DNA from: Pterobdella sp. o SKG-2022
Taxonomy: Eukaryota > Annelida > Clitellata > Hirudinida > Piscicolidae
Length of the DNA stretch: 64,000 bases
Assembly: GCA_964035795.1 (NCBI GenBank)
Contig: OZ038321.1
Coordinates: 3,268,721 to 3,332,720 of the forward strand
Direction of reading: 5' to 3'
In this document: piece by piece, positions 12,404 through 62,459 of the stretch
How positions within the stretch are numbered: position 1 is the first letter of the stretch
How the letters are laid out: every line of letters begins with the position of its first letter
Made by a program: the position numbers and the translations under genes
Notes under the pieces: generated by a model
What the model saw: only the letters and a program-made list of their open reading frames with translations
Databases searched by the model: none
What the model was told of the DNA's origin: nothing

Positions 12404-13010
12404 TCAAAAGACAAACAGAAGACAAGCATGATATGGCTTCATGGCTGGGTTTGAGGAAAGACCACAGAAAAAGAAACCAAGCCTGTTGACTTCAGCCCAA
12501 AAACTACCTATTAGATAAAAACCTGAAGAGCACCCTTTGAAGAATAGGGTGTCTAAGGTGAGAAGCCCATTAGAGCTAAGATTAAAGAAAAAAAAGTAGA
12601 TAAAGTTGGTCATGGTGCAAAATGTGCAAACAAGCTGATGAGGTGGTTAGCCTCATCGTTTCAAGGCACTAGTCTACAATATAAAGTGTATAACTACCCA
12701 GGTTAGGTTGTACACCTAAGAGCGTGATAAACTTTATATCACATCTAACCACAATGCACCATATCTGATCGATATTCTGCGGCTGGCTTGAGTTGGATAG
12801 GGTGAGGTACATAACAGATATGGTAAATGTTCAATTGGTGGGCGTATTGGGAGTATCAGAAGCTAAATTAAAGATCAATATTCAAGATTGTTATAGTGAA
12901 AAAGATCACTTGAAATATTATTATCATTATTATTAAAATGAGCAATTAAACTATTGTTTTTAACATTATTGATGTGATAATATGCTTCAGTTGGAGTCGG
13001 TTATTTGATA
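12404..13010. other. No gene supported
   Basis: Mixed unique DNA with an open frame on the minus strand (12404-12613) that shows no domain or splice context. I see nothing else. Confidence 0.4.
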
Positions 13011-13011
13011 A

Positions 13012-13015
<4 letters not shown>

Positions 13016-13045
<30 letters not shown>

Positions 13046-13085
13046 GTAGTAGTAGTAGTAATGAAAGTAGTAGTAGTAGTGGTAG
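13016..13085. repeat. (TTA)n/(GTA)n microsatellite
   Basis: Pure TTA units passing into AGT/GTA units. Confidence 0.85.
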
Positions 13086-13111
13086 TAGTATTATTATGAA
13101 TATTATTATGT

Positions 13112-13200
13112 GAAAACGATTTGAATCACACTTTTATTAAATGAATAATACAGTATTACTATTCAGTTAATAAAAGTGTTTGATTCAAATCGTTTTTGTT
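13112..13200. repeat. Inverted-arm remnant of a core element
   Basis: Arms AAACGATTTGAATCA and TGATTCAAATCGTTT enclose ACTTTTATTAA / TTAATAAAAGT and a short centre. The same arms flank the intact core at 60481-60560, but here the conserved core is gone. Confidence 0.65.
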
Positions 13201-13222
13201 AATAGGCTAGTTTAGTTAATCA

Positions 13223-14890
13223 TATTATTATGTGCTTTCTCACGGCTAAGCCGGTTATGAGTTTGGTACCGAGCTTTTTTCAAAACTCTAAGAGTGACCA
13301 AAAACTAATTTTCTTGACTTCTTTTCAGCACTTTTCCCAAAATAAAACCACTACCAAGTAAAGCTGGTTTTCGTATTGTTTCGAACGATATATTTACACC
13401 AATGAGCTTAAGATAACTAGTTAATTTATTTGTTATTGTTCCTAAAGCACCTATCACTACCAGAATTACTGTTGTTTTCATCTTCCATAACCTGGATAAT
13501 TCTCTGGCCAATTCTTGGCATTTATCTATTTTTTCTTTTTCTTTTATTTCTGTTCGAATATCTCCTGGTATAGCTATGTCTATGATATAACATACATTTA
13601 GATCTTCCTTTATGACAACTATGTATGGGCGTCTTGCATTAATTAATTAAATCCCATAATATTTTAACTTTCTCGTTTTCCATAACAGCTTCCGCTTTGT
13701 GCTCATACCAATGTTTCGCATACAGAAGATTGTTTGTTTTTAAGATGCTCCAATGAACCGCTGTTGCGACTTTATCATACCTTCTTTTGTATTCTTTTTG
13801 TGCCAACTTGCTACATTCGCTAACTAAATGAGTTACGGTTTCATCTTTTGCTTTGCACATCCGACACTTGGCTGATTCTCTACTTCGTTCGATTCTTGTT
13901 ATTAGTTCCAAGAGCTTGATTTTGAGCTGCTATAAGCCGACTTTCTGTTTGACGTTTTAGACATCCTCTTTTGAGCCATTGCCAACTTTTCTTCGAAGCG
14001 AAATCTTTAACTTGCCTTCTAAATTTTCCGTGCATAACCTTATTTGTTCATTTTTCTTTTTTTTCTTCTTTCTGTTCTACTTTAAATTCGGATTTTGAAC
14101 ATTCTTTATTAATCTTTATGTGTTTCATAATTGATGACATGGTTTGAATTATTTAAAAAATAGAAATTGATGCTATGCTCTTCATATGCTATGGTATCTT
14201 CCATACTCATTAGACCTCCTCCTTCATTTTTTCTATGCACAAATAATCTATCTACACCTGCTTTTGGATGCAAAGCTTCATATACTGTCATCATCTTCCT
14301 AGTTTTGCGGTCGATGTTTTGGAGCTCTTGTTTAGTCAAGCACTTTATCTGAAAATGAATACCGCTCATGTATTTATCGCTCTTGTTAGATTTCTTGCGT
14401 TTAATTTTGATTTCAAAATATTTTTTAATCTTTTTTTATATCCGCAAGTTATTTGCTCTTTCATTTCACTGTTTTTGATATTCTCAGTTTCTAGCATTCC
14501 TAAATATTTATAGCTAGTATTTTCATCTAGGGATTTGATAATTGCATCGTTTGAGAGAACTAAATCGTTGTTCTCTTTATCTAACTTTCCTCTTCTGACC
14601 ACTACAGTGGCACATTTATCTATTCCAAATTCCATGCATATATCTTCACTAAATACTCTTACGGTATTCATTAAATCTTTAACTTTTATCTTATTTTTTC
14701 CAAAAAGATTTACGTCATCCATATATATTAAGTGGTTAATTTTTGTTTTATCTTTGAATAAATAACCTGAATTAGCTTTTCTTAGTATAAGAGACAAAGG
14801 TATCATCGCCATAACAAATAGAAGAGGTGATAAACTATCACCTTGAAAAAATTCCCTTTTTAATACTAACTTCTCCCAATGATTCTTCTC
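13223..14890 (-). mobile_element. R2-like non-LTR retrotransposon, 5'-truncated and broken
   Basis: Reading the minus strand from about 14890: a reverse-transcriptase fragment with the catalytic box LIYMDDVNLFGK (near 14720) and a SYKYLGML motif; then a thumb-like region with a frameshift at about 14366; then HGKF and RLIAAQNQ; then a zinc knuckle CRMCKAKDETVTHLVSECSK (about 13800-13865); then an endonuclease remnant; then the C-terminal block with LWKMKTTVI and VVIGALG, ending at a stop at 13305. The 3' UTR matches the copy at 1832-1910. It is probably not active: there are several frameshifts and the RT N-terminus is missing. Confidence 0.85.
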
Positions 14891-14899
14891 CGTTTTCTA

Positions 14900-16140
14900 A
14901 AACAGTTCTTTATTATTATTATTATTATTATTACTATTATTCGTGTAACGTCTTTTATGTCCTAGCATGAAGTAGGATAGATATTCAACAAATAATTATC
15001 TATGTTCTAAACCCAGCTTTACGTTTGTATTTAAGGCAGTTTTTGTTCGTTATAGTCTCACTAGCATGCCAATGGCGGCTTATGCTAAATAAATAATTCG
15101 GTAGAGTTGACACTATCCAAGCTTAATGGAAAATCAATAAAACAAAAAATTTATAAAAAGTTGATATAAAATATGTGTAACATTATAATGACAGCATGAA
15201 ATCATAACAATAAAATTTAAAGATAATAAAATTATATAAACATAATAAAATACTAAAAGCATAATGAAGTCATAATAATAAAATTATAAAAACATAAAAT
15301 CATAAAATAACAAAACCAAAACAAAAAAATAGCATCATAAGCTTACAAAATGAATTCAAAAGGATGTAACAAAAACATGGGAAATAGAAAATTCGATAAT
15401 AAAGTCATGAAAAATAAACCTAGCTTGATAACGAAATAAAAAAAAATAATGAATTAATAATGAAAGTATAAATAGTAATAATAAAACCAGAATAAAGTAT
15501 TGAAAAAATCATAATAGATTGATAATGAAACCATAATGAGAAAAATAAAAAGATCATTTAAAAGTAATGAATCCCTGATAAAATAATTAATTAAATAAAC
15601 TACTAGTAGGATCATAACAAAAGAATTTATGTAAACAAATAAAAAATAAATGAAATAAAATGTAAATAAAAAAAAACTAATAAATTCAAAATAAAACAAT
15701 CAAAAACTAATAAAAATAATTGAAAAACTAAAAAAAACAATAAACAGATGAAAACAAACATTCAATGGAACATTGAAATATCAAACGATCTAATGGATTG
15801 ATAATAAATGTACAAACCTTTGAAATTTGTAGAAAAACAATCGTCTGCTTGATGGACTCTATCATTATCTGTTTTGAAGTAATTCATTTTTTCAAATTTT
15901 TATAACCATTATTATTATTATCATTCCTTTTTTCCCATTCATGATCCATTCTCATTAATGTTTCATAATCCTCTTATTATTATTCTAAGAGTTAGATTTG
16001 ATGATAAAAAAGTTGAAAAAAGAATATTGTAACACTGGTAATACTAATATTAACAGCGAAAAAAAGACAGTTATAAATATGAAATTATATAGAAATAATA
16101 TATTTTCATTCTAACTTATTATTACTATATTATTATTATT
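14900..16140. other. Very AT-rich region without a gene
   Basis: (ATT)n at 14910-14940, then about 700 bp of A/T-rich, ATAATAAAA-like DNA. The remaining ORP9 exons would be expected around here but none could be recognised. Confidence 0.55.
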
Positions 16141-16147
16141 ACCCCCT

Positions 16148-16606
<459 letters not shown>

Positions 16607-16764
16607 GCAATAACAATAATAATAAAGTTATAATAATAATAAATCTAATAAATATACTGTGTTAAAAATTAAACAAAAATAATAACAACAATAAAAGAAT
16701 AATAAAAAAAAAAAAAACAGCCATAACAACATCACACAACACCCATGCAAAGTATGTAAGGCAC

Positions 16765-23153
<6,389 letters not shown>

Positions 23154-23159
23154 CACAGT

Positions 23160-24060
23160 AGAGGTCTCAATATGGCGGAGATAGTTTTTTATTGTTTATT
23201 TGGATTATTTTTTGGTTGAAGCATAAAAACAGAAATTTTGAATGCTGTACAGTTTCTTTTGGAGATCTGGAAAAATGAATTTAAATTTTATTTATTAATA
23301 GAAATGAATTATAATAAATTCTGTGTTCAATAACGTTATTTTGGAATACTTAATGAAAATAATAAAGGTTATGCTAAGTTGTGAAAATATTTAAAAACTT
23401 TAAACTAAAATATTCAAAATCATTATTTAAATATAATTACATTTAAAATTTTATTCCAACATAAAAAATCAATTCACGACTTTATTTCTAAATTGATAAT
23501 CAACAAAAACGTCGTAAAAGATGGTCATGATTTTGTATATTTCAAAAACAAGTAATTAAAACATTTGAAGACTAAAAAAATAAAAAAAAATTGAGATAAC
23601 AGCTTTGTCATTTTTCAAAAGGTTAAAATTTTTTTCATCAAAATAAATAAATATATTTTTTTTTTATTTATATATTAATTCAAAATTTTTTTATTTTCTT
23701 TTTCACGAAATTGGTAAAATTTAAGCAACCAATCAAAACAAGGCAAAAAACATTTCGTTTCGTTACTCCCTCGCGTTAACTATCAGCCACCCATAATTGG
23801 GGTTTCGTTGGCCTCTACTCTTTAAGAAAAATTTGAAAAAAAAAATAAAGACTCAAATGTGATTTTAATGAGATCTTTAAACACTTCATCTTTTAACAAT
23901 CAAGACAAAAATTTTCACACATTCAGAAATTATTTGTTTAAAAAGCTTTCAAAAAAATAGAATTATGATTAAAAATAAACGAGGCATTCAATATTCTTAT
24001 ATAAGATGAAGTAGGTTAATCTTGAATAGTTTTAAAACTGTTTTACGCTCACTATGAAAA
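23160..24060. other. Region upstream of ORP9; no core promoter recognised
   Basis: AT-rich DNA. About 45 bp around 23770-23815 (minus: CAACGAAACCCCAAT) recur near 46037 (AACGAAACCCCAATATGGGG), suggesting another dispersed repeat. No clear TATA box or further exon. Confidence 0.4.
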
Positions 24061-24079
24061 GATTCAATTCAAATATTTT

Positions 24080-24367
24080 GTGCTGAATCACAGTGAAAAT
24101 TCAATAACACCGAATGCACCAGTTCAACTAGTTGATCTTGCTTCTAGTTTTACGACACATACTATTTGTTCTTTTTTTACATTCTTTGTATATGGTAGCT
24201 CTATGGTACCCTGTGTTTTTATCTGCTACCTAATGTTTTATTTAAGTGGCCAGGTTTTTTTTTACCCAACACCAATGAATGAAGAAGCTATCCAAAAATA
24301 CTCAACGTACTATAGTAGGTTATGCCGTCGAAAACTTTTGAAGTTGATGCCAGTGTCCAAAACATAA
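24080..24367 (+). CDS. Unrecognised open frame, 95 codons (doubtful)
   Basis: A single open frame with a central hydrophobic run (about residues 30-60: TICSFFTFFVYGSSMVPC, then VFICYLMFYLSG) and a basic tail RLCRRKLLKL. I do not recognise it. There is no splice or polyadenylation context, and the composition is close to the surrounding AT-rich DNA. It could be a chance frame or a transposon remnant. Confidence 0.12.
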   Translation: MLNHSENSITPNAPVQLVDLASSFTTHTICSFFTFFVYGSSMVPCVFICYLMFYLSGQVFFYPTPMNEEAIQKYSTYYSRLCRRKLLKLMPVSKT

Positions 24368-24399
24368 CAATGCTTCCCAATTAACTAACCATTTTTACT

Positions 24400-26060
24400 C
24401 AAACGTCTGTCCTCCTAATAAAGATCATTCGTAGTTTATATTTTTATTAACCATATTAGACTATATTGATAGAGAATGACGTTTCAAGTCATACATGATG
24501 GTGATAAGTAGGCTGGTGTCTTCCTCGTTTTTCTTTTTTGATTTTAATGGCATAAATGGTTGCAATCGAACTTGCAAAAAACAGGAAAACGTGGAAGTTG
24601 GAAGGAAGCCATGCTTTGGTGAACGAAAAACTCTAACTATTGAGCCAACATTCATTTTTTAGTGCTTTATTGTAAACCCTAATAAATAATAATAAGACTA
24701 TACTGCTGTAAATGACGCAGTAACAGACAGTCAGCTTGGATTCTTGACACTACTTATAGAGTAATTTATAATATAAACCTTGGGATATTAATGCCACTAG
24801 AAATTCAAAAAAGGAACCGTAGTTTATTTGGCTGTAAAGGTGTATAATAAAACAATGTACATTTCCATCGAGCCGACCGACCTATTATGAAAACCTAAAG
24901 GCAAAACTAGTGTGAGTTTTTTAAACGTTTGGGTCTTTGAAGAAACCAATGGTGATAAATAAATGTTATGGTAATGAAAAATATCAAACCAAGGGTGAAG
25001 AAGTAGAAAAATGTGAGAAAAAATCGAAAAACCATAAAAATAGCAAAAAAGTTAATAATATAAATAATAATAAAAACAAAATAAATGAATTTGATGAGTG
25101 TCAATACGACAAACGGCTAGCTGGTCAGTCAAGCTCTGAACAAAAATACAATGATAGCGTTAATAATAAAAGCATAAATAACAAGCAAAAAAATAAAGAA
25201 ACATAATAGCAATAATATAAAAAATATTAATAATAAAAAAAGCATGTAATTCAAGGATAAAAAAAACGAATTATTAAAAGAGTATTTAAGTTTTACTGTT
25301 AGTAGAACCACACAAATTATTTTTGAGTAGTATAAAAAATCTATTAGGAAAAGGATAAAAAAATTTTACTATAATTAGAACAAAGTTATTATTAGCATCA
25401 GCTATATGGATAAGTAGCATACTTTGGATTACGTCGGTCTTTACATCTATTAATAGTACACATTAAATGACACCAATATAAGGTTGCCAATTATCACTAT
25501 TTATTTAACATTAGCTATATTTTTATTTATTTATTATCATAAGCTATTATAATTCCTATTTATTATCATTATTATTATTACGTATTATGTAAATATGTAA
25601 CTAAAAATACCATGGACGAAAAATTAGGCGCAAGTGACTCATGTCAGCTTAATAAACCGTTTCAGTTTTGCCACTTCAACACTCACATAACAAATCTACG
25701 AATTCTTGCTTATACCATCATAATCTTATATCATAGTTTATTTCCAGCATCAACCACACAACAACCACCAACCAACAATTTCCAGCATCCATACTTATTC
25801 TAGTCATTACCATTATTATCATAATGTGTCGAACGGGGCGCCTCTGTTGCTTGCCTTGGCGCTTTACAAATTGACTTCTTTTTATTCATTTATTTGCCAT
25901 TTTTATTTATTTTTGTTATTATTGAATTTTTGTGTTGCTATTTATATTTTTTTAGAAAAAAGTCTATTATCATTTTAATGTCAAATTATTTTCACTTTAT
26001 TATTAATATTATTATCATCAGTGATACCATTCAAACCTATGCTTGTAATTCTATTATTGG
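24400..26060. other. AT-rich intergenic DNA, no gene seen
   Basis: Lies between the ORP9 5' end and the SRPK 3' end. Contains ATA-type runs around 25030-25260 and 25540-25590. Confidence 0.55.
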
Positions 26061-26074
26061 TACTATTCCTATAC

Positions 26075-26080
26075 TTTATT
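26075..26080 (-). terminator. AATAAA polyadenylation signal of the SRPK gene
   Basis: A canonical AATAAA on the minus strand, about 35 bp after the SRPK stop codon (TAA at 26117-26115). The spacing fits a short 3' UTR. Confidence 0.65.
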
Positions 26081-26114
26081 GTATTATATAGACTTCAAAT
26101 TACAACTGCCACCA

Positions 26115-35190
<9,076 letters not shown>

Positions 35191-35349
35191 CTAAGTTGAT
35201 CACTAGCCAGGTTAAAAAAGAGAAAGCACACACGAAAGGTCATAAGATAAAAGGAATCAAAAAACAAGGCTTGAATGTTGGAATGTGTGAAGCCTTGGCA
35301 ACCTACCCAAAGTAATTTCGAGAAGCAGGGGTTGCACAACCCCATAAAG

Positions 35350-36080
35350 ATATGTGTGATGATTCCTGGTGCACCTACTACACATTAAAAAAGCATATGA
35401 AATGATGTGTGTGTACTATAGCTTTTTAAATTTATTTGAAATAATTCATAATAGATTATACTTCTGTACATCTATGAGTAACAAGGGTTAACAGTGGCAG
35501 GCTTAGATCCACAAAACTATTCATATAATTTCTTTAATGAGCCATTTCATTTGAATCAAATTTTCAGACTAAAGTTATTGAATACAAGATCCTCTGCTCT
35601 CCCACATAAGGCAGTTTTCCTTGCCATTGTGATCATACACCAAGTTGAATGAAAACATTACCAGAATATGAGTTAGTTGATACCTGCTATGAGACTAAGA
35701 CAGAAAAGCAGCCAAGTTTTATTGTGTATTAAATGCTTTTAACTGAAAATTAGTTTAGATTGCTAAAAATCTTTTGATATTTTTGAAAGATTGTGTAACT
35801 TTGAGAGTCTAATATCTTTAACAATAAAACATACTTTGGAAAATTGTTAAAATAAAACAGCTAAAAAAGATATATGTAGACTTGACAAGCAAAAATCCAA
35901 CATTATAAAATAAAAAAAATAGATAACAGGATTTTAAATCGGGTTTGATCCCCATACACTGAGGGTAGCCAAATTTACTCCATTTACACAACATTTTTTG
36001 TACTTTTATATAATTCTAATCCCCATATATAATATAATAAAATACGATAATACAAGTGTTTGAAAAAATTAATAGCACCT
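35350..36080. other. Intergenic region between SRPK and MEX-3-like gene
   Basis: The two genes are probably divergent, so their promoters should lie here or nearby. I see no clear TATA box or initiator. The SRPK start exon is expected in this stretch but was not identified. Confidence 0.35.
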
Positions 36081-36106
36081 CTACAATAATCTTTAGAATC
36101 TTCTTG

Positions 36107-36171
36107 CTCATCTGAGCAATCAGCTGCTGAATTGGAACTATCCCTGTCTGGCACCCTATTGGTTGGTGAAT
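36107..36171 (+). CDS. Candidate upstream exon of the MEX-3-like gene (weak)
   Basis: Between ATCTTTAG and GTTGGTGA is an open stretch ESSCSSEQSAAELELSLSGT with typical low-complexity N-terminal character. MEX-3 proteins have a Ser-rich, Leu-containing N-terminus before KH1. There is no direct similarity, so this is only a candidate. Confidence 0.25.
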
Positions 36172-37625
36172 AGTTTATTTATAGAAATTTTACTTTTTAG
36201 GATATAAACAATAAGTTGAAGATAGTTTTCAAAGTTATTTTCCCTGTGGTCAAATAATTTTATTATTCTAGAATAGAATTATTATAATTTGTTTCATAAC
36301 TTATAAAATTTAATAAAAAAGATGTACTAATTATTGAGTAAATGAATTTAAATTTTCTTTAGTAAATTTTGAGTAATAAACTAACGATTTGTCTTCTACA
36401 ACTCTTTTAGGCTTTCCCTTTTTCTTTTTTTTTGCTTTTATGGCATATACTGTAAAGAATATCATACAATTTAATCATTCTCGTTGTATGCTTGAATATA
36501 ATATTTTTCTTTAAAAATCTGTTTGTTTTTTCTTTAAAAATCCATGGCTGCAATAAAAAAGCTCTGAAAGCTATGGAAAAGAAAGAAGCTGACTTTAAAG
36601 AAAAAAGTAAGATTGTTCAATGCCTACATATTGCCAATTCTGCTGTACAATTGTGGTACTTGGTCATTGACAAAAACGGATGAGAATTTATTCTTTTCAC
36701 CACCTTCTCAGATGAATAGTAGGAATATTCTGGCCAGATAAAATGAAAGCTGAAAAACTATATAATAAACAGGAGCACTGGAACTAAGTCAGACCATTGC
36801 TTATCGCAGGCACACACTACTTGTTCATATACTAAGACTTAATATATACACCCCAGCAAAAAAAGCTATGAGCAACTATAACATGTCTACATCTAAACCT
36901 CTTCCAGGAAAACCAAAAACAACATCATCAGATGTACTGAAAAAAAATCTAGAAGCTTAAAACCTTTCACTAAAAAGTCATGAAGATCTTTTGAAACTAA
37001 GAAAAATAGCGAAAAATAAATCTGAATAGAAAAAACTTTATTCTTTGCATTCATAATTTTTTTTTTATTTTTAACTACATTCTTTATATAGAATGGAAAG
37101 TTTGAAAATAAATAAAAATCTGTTACATCCATGATCATTCAGAAAGAATAGGTTATGCTGATTGATCATTGAGAACAAAAAATATTATGTTTGTTTTCTT
37201 TATGATAAATGTGGTTTTAGTTCTAAAATGAGATTTGTAAAACGTAATTAGTAAACTTTTAGATCTTAGGCTTAGTATTAGTTACACAAAAATAAGTTAC
37301 ACTACAAAAATAAGTCGTATTGAACTTTAAATAGAAACTTACTTCTTTTATTGTTTTCATTCATTTCATGAAAATTTTACATAAAACTACCAATTTGAAC
37401 GAAAAAATACTTTCAGAAATGGGCTAGTAAATATTTAAAAGCATTGAGTAAAAATTAAATAAACATTTTTTTAAAAATATTTTTTGCAAAATTGAATGTT
37501 TTATATACAAAACTGTTGTTTTTTATTTCTAGTTTATTAGTGCAAATTTACCAGGCAAGTTTATTGATTGATTAGTTTTTGGCGCCAATATACTTTCAAG
37601 CTAGAATGTTTTTTTCTTTAAACAG

Positions 37626-38834
37626 TGCTTCTCCTTCTTCTACCGGCTCAGCTACTTTTTTCAGCGATCAACATTTTGACACAAGCAGAAAATTGAATAC
37701 TTCAGAAAGCATTCGTGTTCCCACATCAGAACATGTTGCGGAGATCGTCGGAAGACAAGGTAATTGAGAATGAAGTTATATTTATTCATGAAATGGTCAA
37801 TGTAGAATATATCAAACGTCGATGGACAACATCACCAGTTTTAAAATATTTATATTTTTTGACCCACCGATTATCTGGCGATTGAGTGTACTCAGTAAAG
37901 AAAATTCACTCAATTTGTGATCTCAATTGAGTTTTTTCAGATTATGATTCGGTTTACGAGATTTCTAAAGTTGATTACAATTTTCACGAAATTTCAACTC
38001 AAATAATTTTTAAAAAATAATTTTCATTTGATTTCATTCAATCAAATTCATCCAATTTATATCTTCAAGTTACTTTTTAAATTTAATTAATGGAATATTA
38101 ATTAATAATCTTTTTCAGCCAAAGTAAATACTGCAAATTATTTGAACACTAAAGGTAATTTTATTAAGTTCAAATCTTTTTGTTAACAAAGTAACATTAT
38201 CAAGTACGTACTTCGTTAACGAAAAGCTTTGTACTTAATAAAAGTACCTTTAGTCTTCAAATAATTTTGAATATTAATTTTTTCAGGAGTAAAAATAAAG
38301 GAGTTGAGATCCCGTACTGGCACATACATCAAAACACCAGTGAAAGATGAAGAACCGGTGTTCATTATAACAGGCAGAAAAGAAAACATCCAAACGGCAA
38401 AACGCGAAATACTCGAGATTTCAGCAAACTTTTCGCGCATGCGAAGTAGTAAGTTATACGGCAATGGTCAAGAAGTAAGTGAGTTGGTTAGAATGGAGTT
38501 ATGGGTTCCTTATGATATGGTGGGACTGGTCGTTGGACCCAAGGGAGCTACCATAGTGCAGATACAGGAAAGCACCCAGACATACATCAAAACTCCAAAT
38601 AGAGATCAGAAACCTGTTTTCAGAATATCAGGCATTGCGGAGAATGTGTTGAGGGCTAAGGATAAAATACGAAGTCATGTTTTGTTGCGGACAGGAAAAA
38701 ACTTACCGGAAAGTTGTTGGAAGATGCATCAACACTGCAATGAGGAAAAAAAGAATTTTTATGAAGACTCTTTGGTTGATTCTGAAGACTTTTGCAAAAG
38801 TTTGTCTGACTGTACTGAATGCCTTTTCACGTAG
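37626..38834 (+). CDS. MEX3: MEX-3-like RNA-binding protein with two KH domains
   Basis: MEX-3 proteins bind mRNA through two KH domains and control translation and cell fate. Exon 37626-37759 follows a strong acceptor (TTTCTTTAAACAG). It ends VPTSEHVAEIVGRQ and the first Gly of the loop, with donor G|GTAATT. Exon 38287-38834 continues VKIKELRSRTGTYIKTP, PVFIITGRKENI, then KH2 WVPYDMVGLVVGPKGATI and TYIKTPNRDQKPVFRISG, and stops at 38832-38834. The match to MEX-3 (EHVAEIVGRQGCKIK, VVGLVVGPKGATI) is unmistakable. The protein ends about 45 residues after KH2 and has no RING finger. The N-terminal exon(s) are not fixed. Confidence 0.9.
38119..38154 (+). CDS. Possible 36-nt cassette exon in the KH1 GxxG loop
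   Basis: Inside the MEX-3-like intron, ATCTTTTTCAG precedes 36 nt that end in AAAG|GTAATT. The segment enters and leaves in phase 1, exactly like the flanking exons, and would add AKVNTANYLNTK right after GRQG. The donor matches that of the upstream exon in its first six bases. It may be a real cassette exon or a chance match. Confidence 0.4.
38181..38250. repeat. Core element, rearranged copy
   Basis: Minus strand ACTTGATAATGTTAC and plus strand CGTTAACGAAAAGCTTTGTA with ACTTAATAAAAGTAC. It lies in the MEX-3-like intron 30 bp after the candidate cassette exon. Confidence 0.6.
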
Positions 38835-38839
38835 TCTAC

Positions 38840-39660
38840 GCCAATATGTAAGAGTTTTAGAAACTTTTTGATGAAATGTAAATTCTTAAAGACTATTTTT
38901 GTTTCATTTAATATTTTTTAAATCGTTCTATTTTATATAGATAATTTAAATTTTAGAAATTTGTTATTGTTGTCTTCATGTTTGTATACAACATGGCCCT
39001 TCAAAATTGTAAAGTGATTACTCATTTTGTACACATCACGTGGTTTTGAAGTTATCTAACGTTTGAACAAATTCATTATTTTACCCTGATAGATTAATAG
39101 GTTTGTAAAATCAGATAGTTTTTGTTACTTGTTTTTACATCTTTTGAAATAACAAACGCTCTGCTTCGTTAATGTTAGTACCAAATGAATGTTTCATGAC
39201 ACAAATCAATTATTACGGGCGATCCCACGAGTCGTTTGGTCGGCCTCAATTCCCCAAAGATGGTCGATGAAAAGAAAACATTTATATAGCGCGCAATCAT
39301 AAAGAAACATTTTAGAGCGAGCAATATTGAAAAGAAATTTCTGATGAACGCCCGAGGTTAAAAATATATTTTACCGCACTTTTGTATGTGATACAAATTA
39401 AAGATAAAATGCACGACTAAAATCAACTTAATTATACGCTAAATATGTATTTAATACATAATATCAACCCTCGTTATTACCATAAAAACAATCAAAAAAA
39501 AGTTTCAAACATAAAATAAACAGCGTTCTAAGCGGATACATATACCTAAACGACTATAAGCACACCGCAATGTATTATCTAGGTTTGCTATTACGACCTC
39601 GCTATCTAACTTATACAACCATAAGCGCAACTAAAAGGAAACAATCTCTGTGACGTAGTG
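38840..39660. other. Tail-to-tail intergenic region
   Basis: Separates the stop of the MEX-3-like gene (plus) from the stop of the zinc-finger gene (minus). No canonical AATAAA close to either stop was picked out. I see nothing else. Confidence 0.4.
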
Positions 39661-39680
39661 CAGCCTGGAACAATAGTAAG

Positions 39681-39824
39681 AGAAACAAACACAAAGTCTT
39701 TATTTAAATAAATTCACCAAGCTTTTTGTAAAATTTCGTGACCACTTGATAATGTAAGCTCGTCTTGCAAAAAGCTTAGTGTATTGAGTAAATAAATACT
39801 TTGTGTTTGTTTTTCTCAATAATC

Positions 39825-39829
<5 letters not shown>
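39681..39829 (+). repeat. Palindromic core element at the 3' end of the zinc-finger gene
   Basis: Left arm GAAACAAACACAAAGTCTTT, core CACTTGATAATG, stem GTAAG/CTTGC around CTCGT, AAAAAGCTTAGTG, right arm AAATAAATACTTTGTGTTTG followed by TTTTTCTCAATAATC. The right end overlaps the TAA stop codon of the zinc-finger gene at 39825-39827. Confidence 0.82.
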
Positions 39830-61515
<21,686 letters not shown>

Positions 61516-61529
61516 CTGTTTGGGTGGTG

Positions 61530-61890
61530 ATGGGTGGGAGATGGGAGGGTATCGGTGGGTGGATTACTATATAAAAGACGGTGGGGGATGATTAGTGGGT
61601 GATAGGTGATGGATTGGTGGGCTAGTAGAAGAATGGATGGCTGGGTAAATGAAGGGATACGTAGGTGGATGGTTGGATGGGTGGATGGATGGATGGGTGA
61701 TGAATGAGTGAGTGACTAGATGGATGGATAGAAAATAAATAAACAAGATACGTGGGCCGGTAAATTTCCTGGAATAAAATTGATGGGTCGAGGATGGATT
61801 TATGATGGGAGAAATGATGGATAAGCGTGTGATGGATTGAAGAATGGATGAATGAGTGTAGTTTGCTGAATCAAAATGAACAAATGGTTT
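61530..61890. repeat. GGAT/GGTGG-rich low-complexity block
   Basis: Degenerate GGATGGATGGGTG-like repeats immediately upstream of the zinc-finger exon acceptor at 61516. Confidence 0.75.
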
Positions 61891-62459
61891 TTGAAATTGT
61901 GAATAAACGAAAATACAATAAACAGATAATTTGATGAAGATGGCGGCTGTGAGCTAGGTGATCGGGTTGGATGACTCCTAAGAATTGCCCAAAAATGTTT
62001 ATTAATAACTGAACATATTAATTCATATTTGTTAAATAAGTTCATAATAGTACTGATAGTAAAAATTACTTCAACACAAAAAAAATTTAAAATAAAAAAA
62101 AAAATAATTTTATGAAGTAATAAAAAATAATGAAAAATAATAGAAAAAACAACAGAAAAAAATCAAAAAAGCAGAAAAAAAACTAAATAATAAAAGAAGA
62201 ATAAAAAACAAGTTTAAAGTTAAAAAAAATATGCTTCTATGATAAGCCCGCCATATTCTCTGAAGCTTTCAAAACGATAATGGTGAGTGAGTGATAGATG
62301 CGTCTCACAAATATACTTCTGCGTCATACGAGAATCGAGCAATTGGGCAAATGTATACCCATACAAGGCTCAAAAACGTATGAATATTTAATACAGCGCT
62401 ATACAAATGGAGTTATCCATCAACGTCAACAATCAACTCAGTTTATAAAAAACTTATAT

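Noticed and set aside
35295..35345. Possible SRPK start exon MGLCNPCFSKLLW with donor GTAGGT
   Set aside because: Its exit phase (0) does not fit the next exon, which needs one leading base, and there is no similarity to SRPK N-termini.
36540..36690. Lys/Glu-rich open frame (KALKAMEKKEADFKEK) with donor GTAAGA
   Set aside because: No plausible acceptor and no relation to MEX-3; kept only as a remote possibility of an unknown exon.
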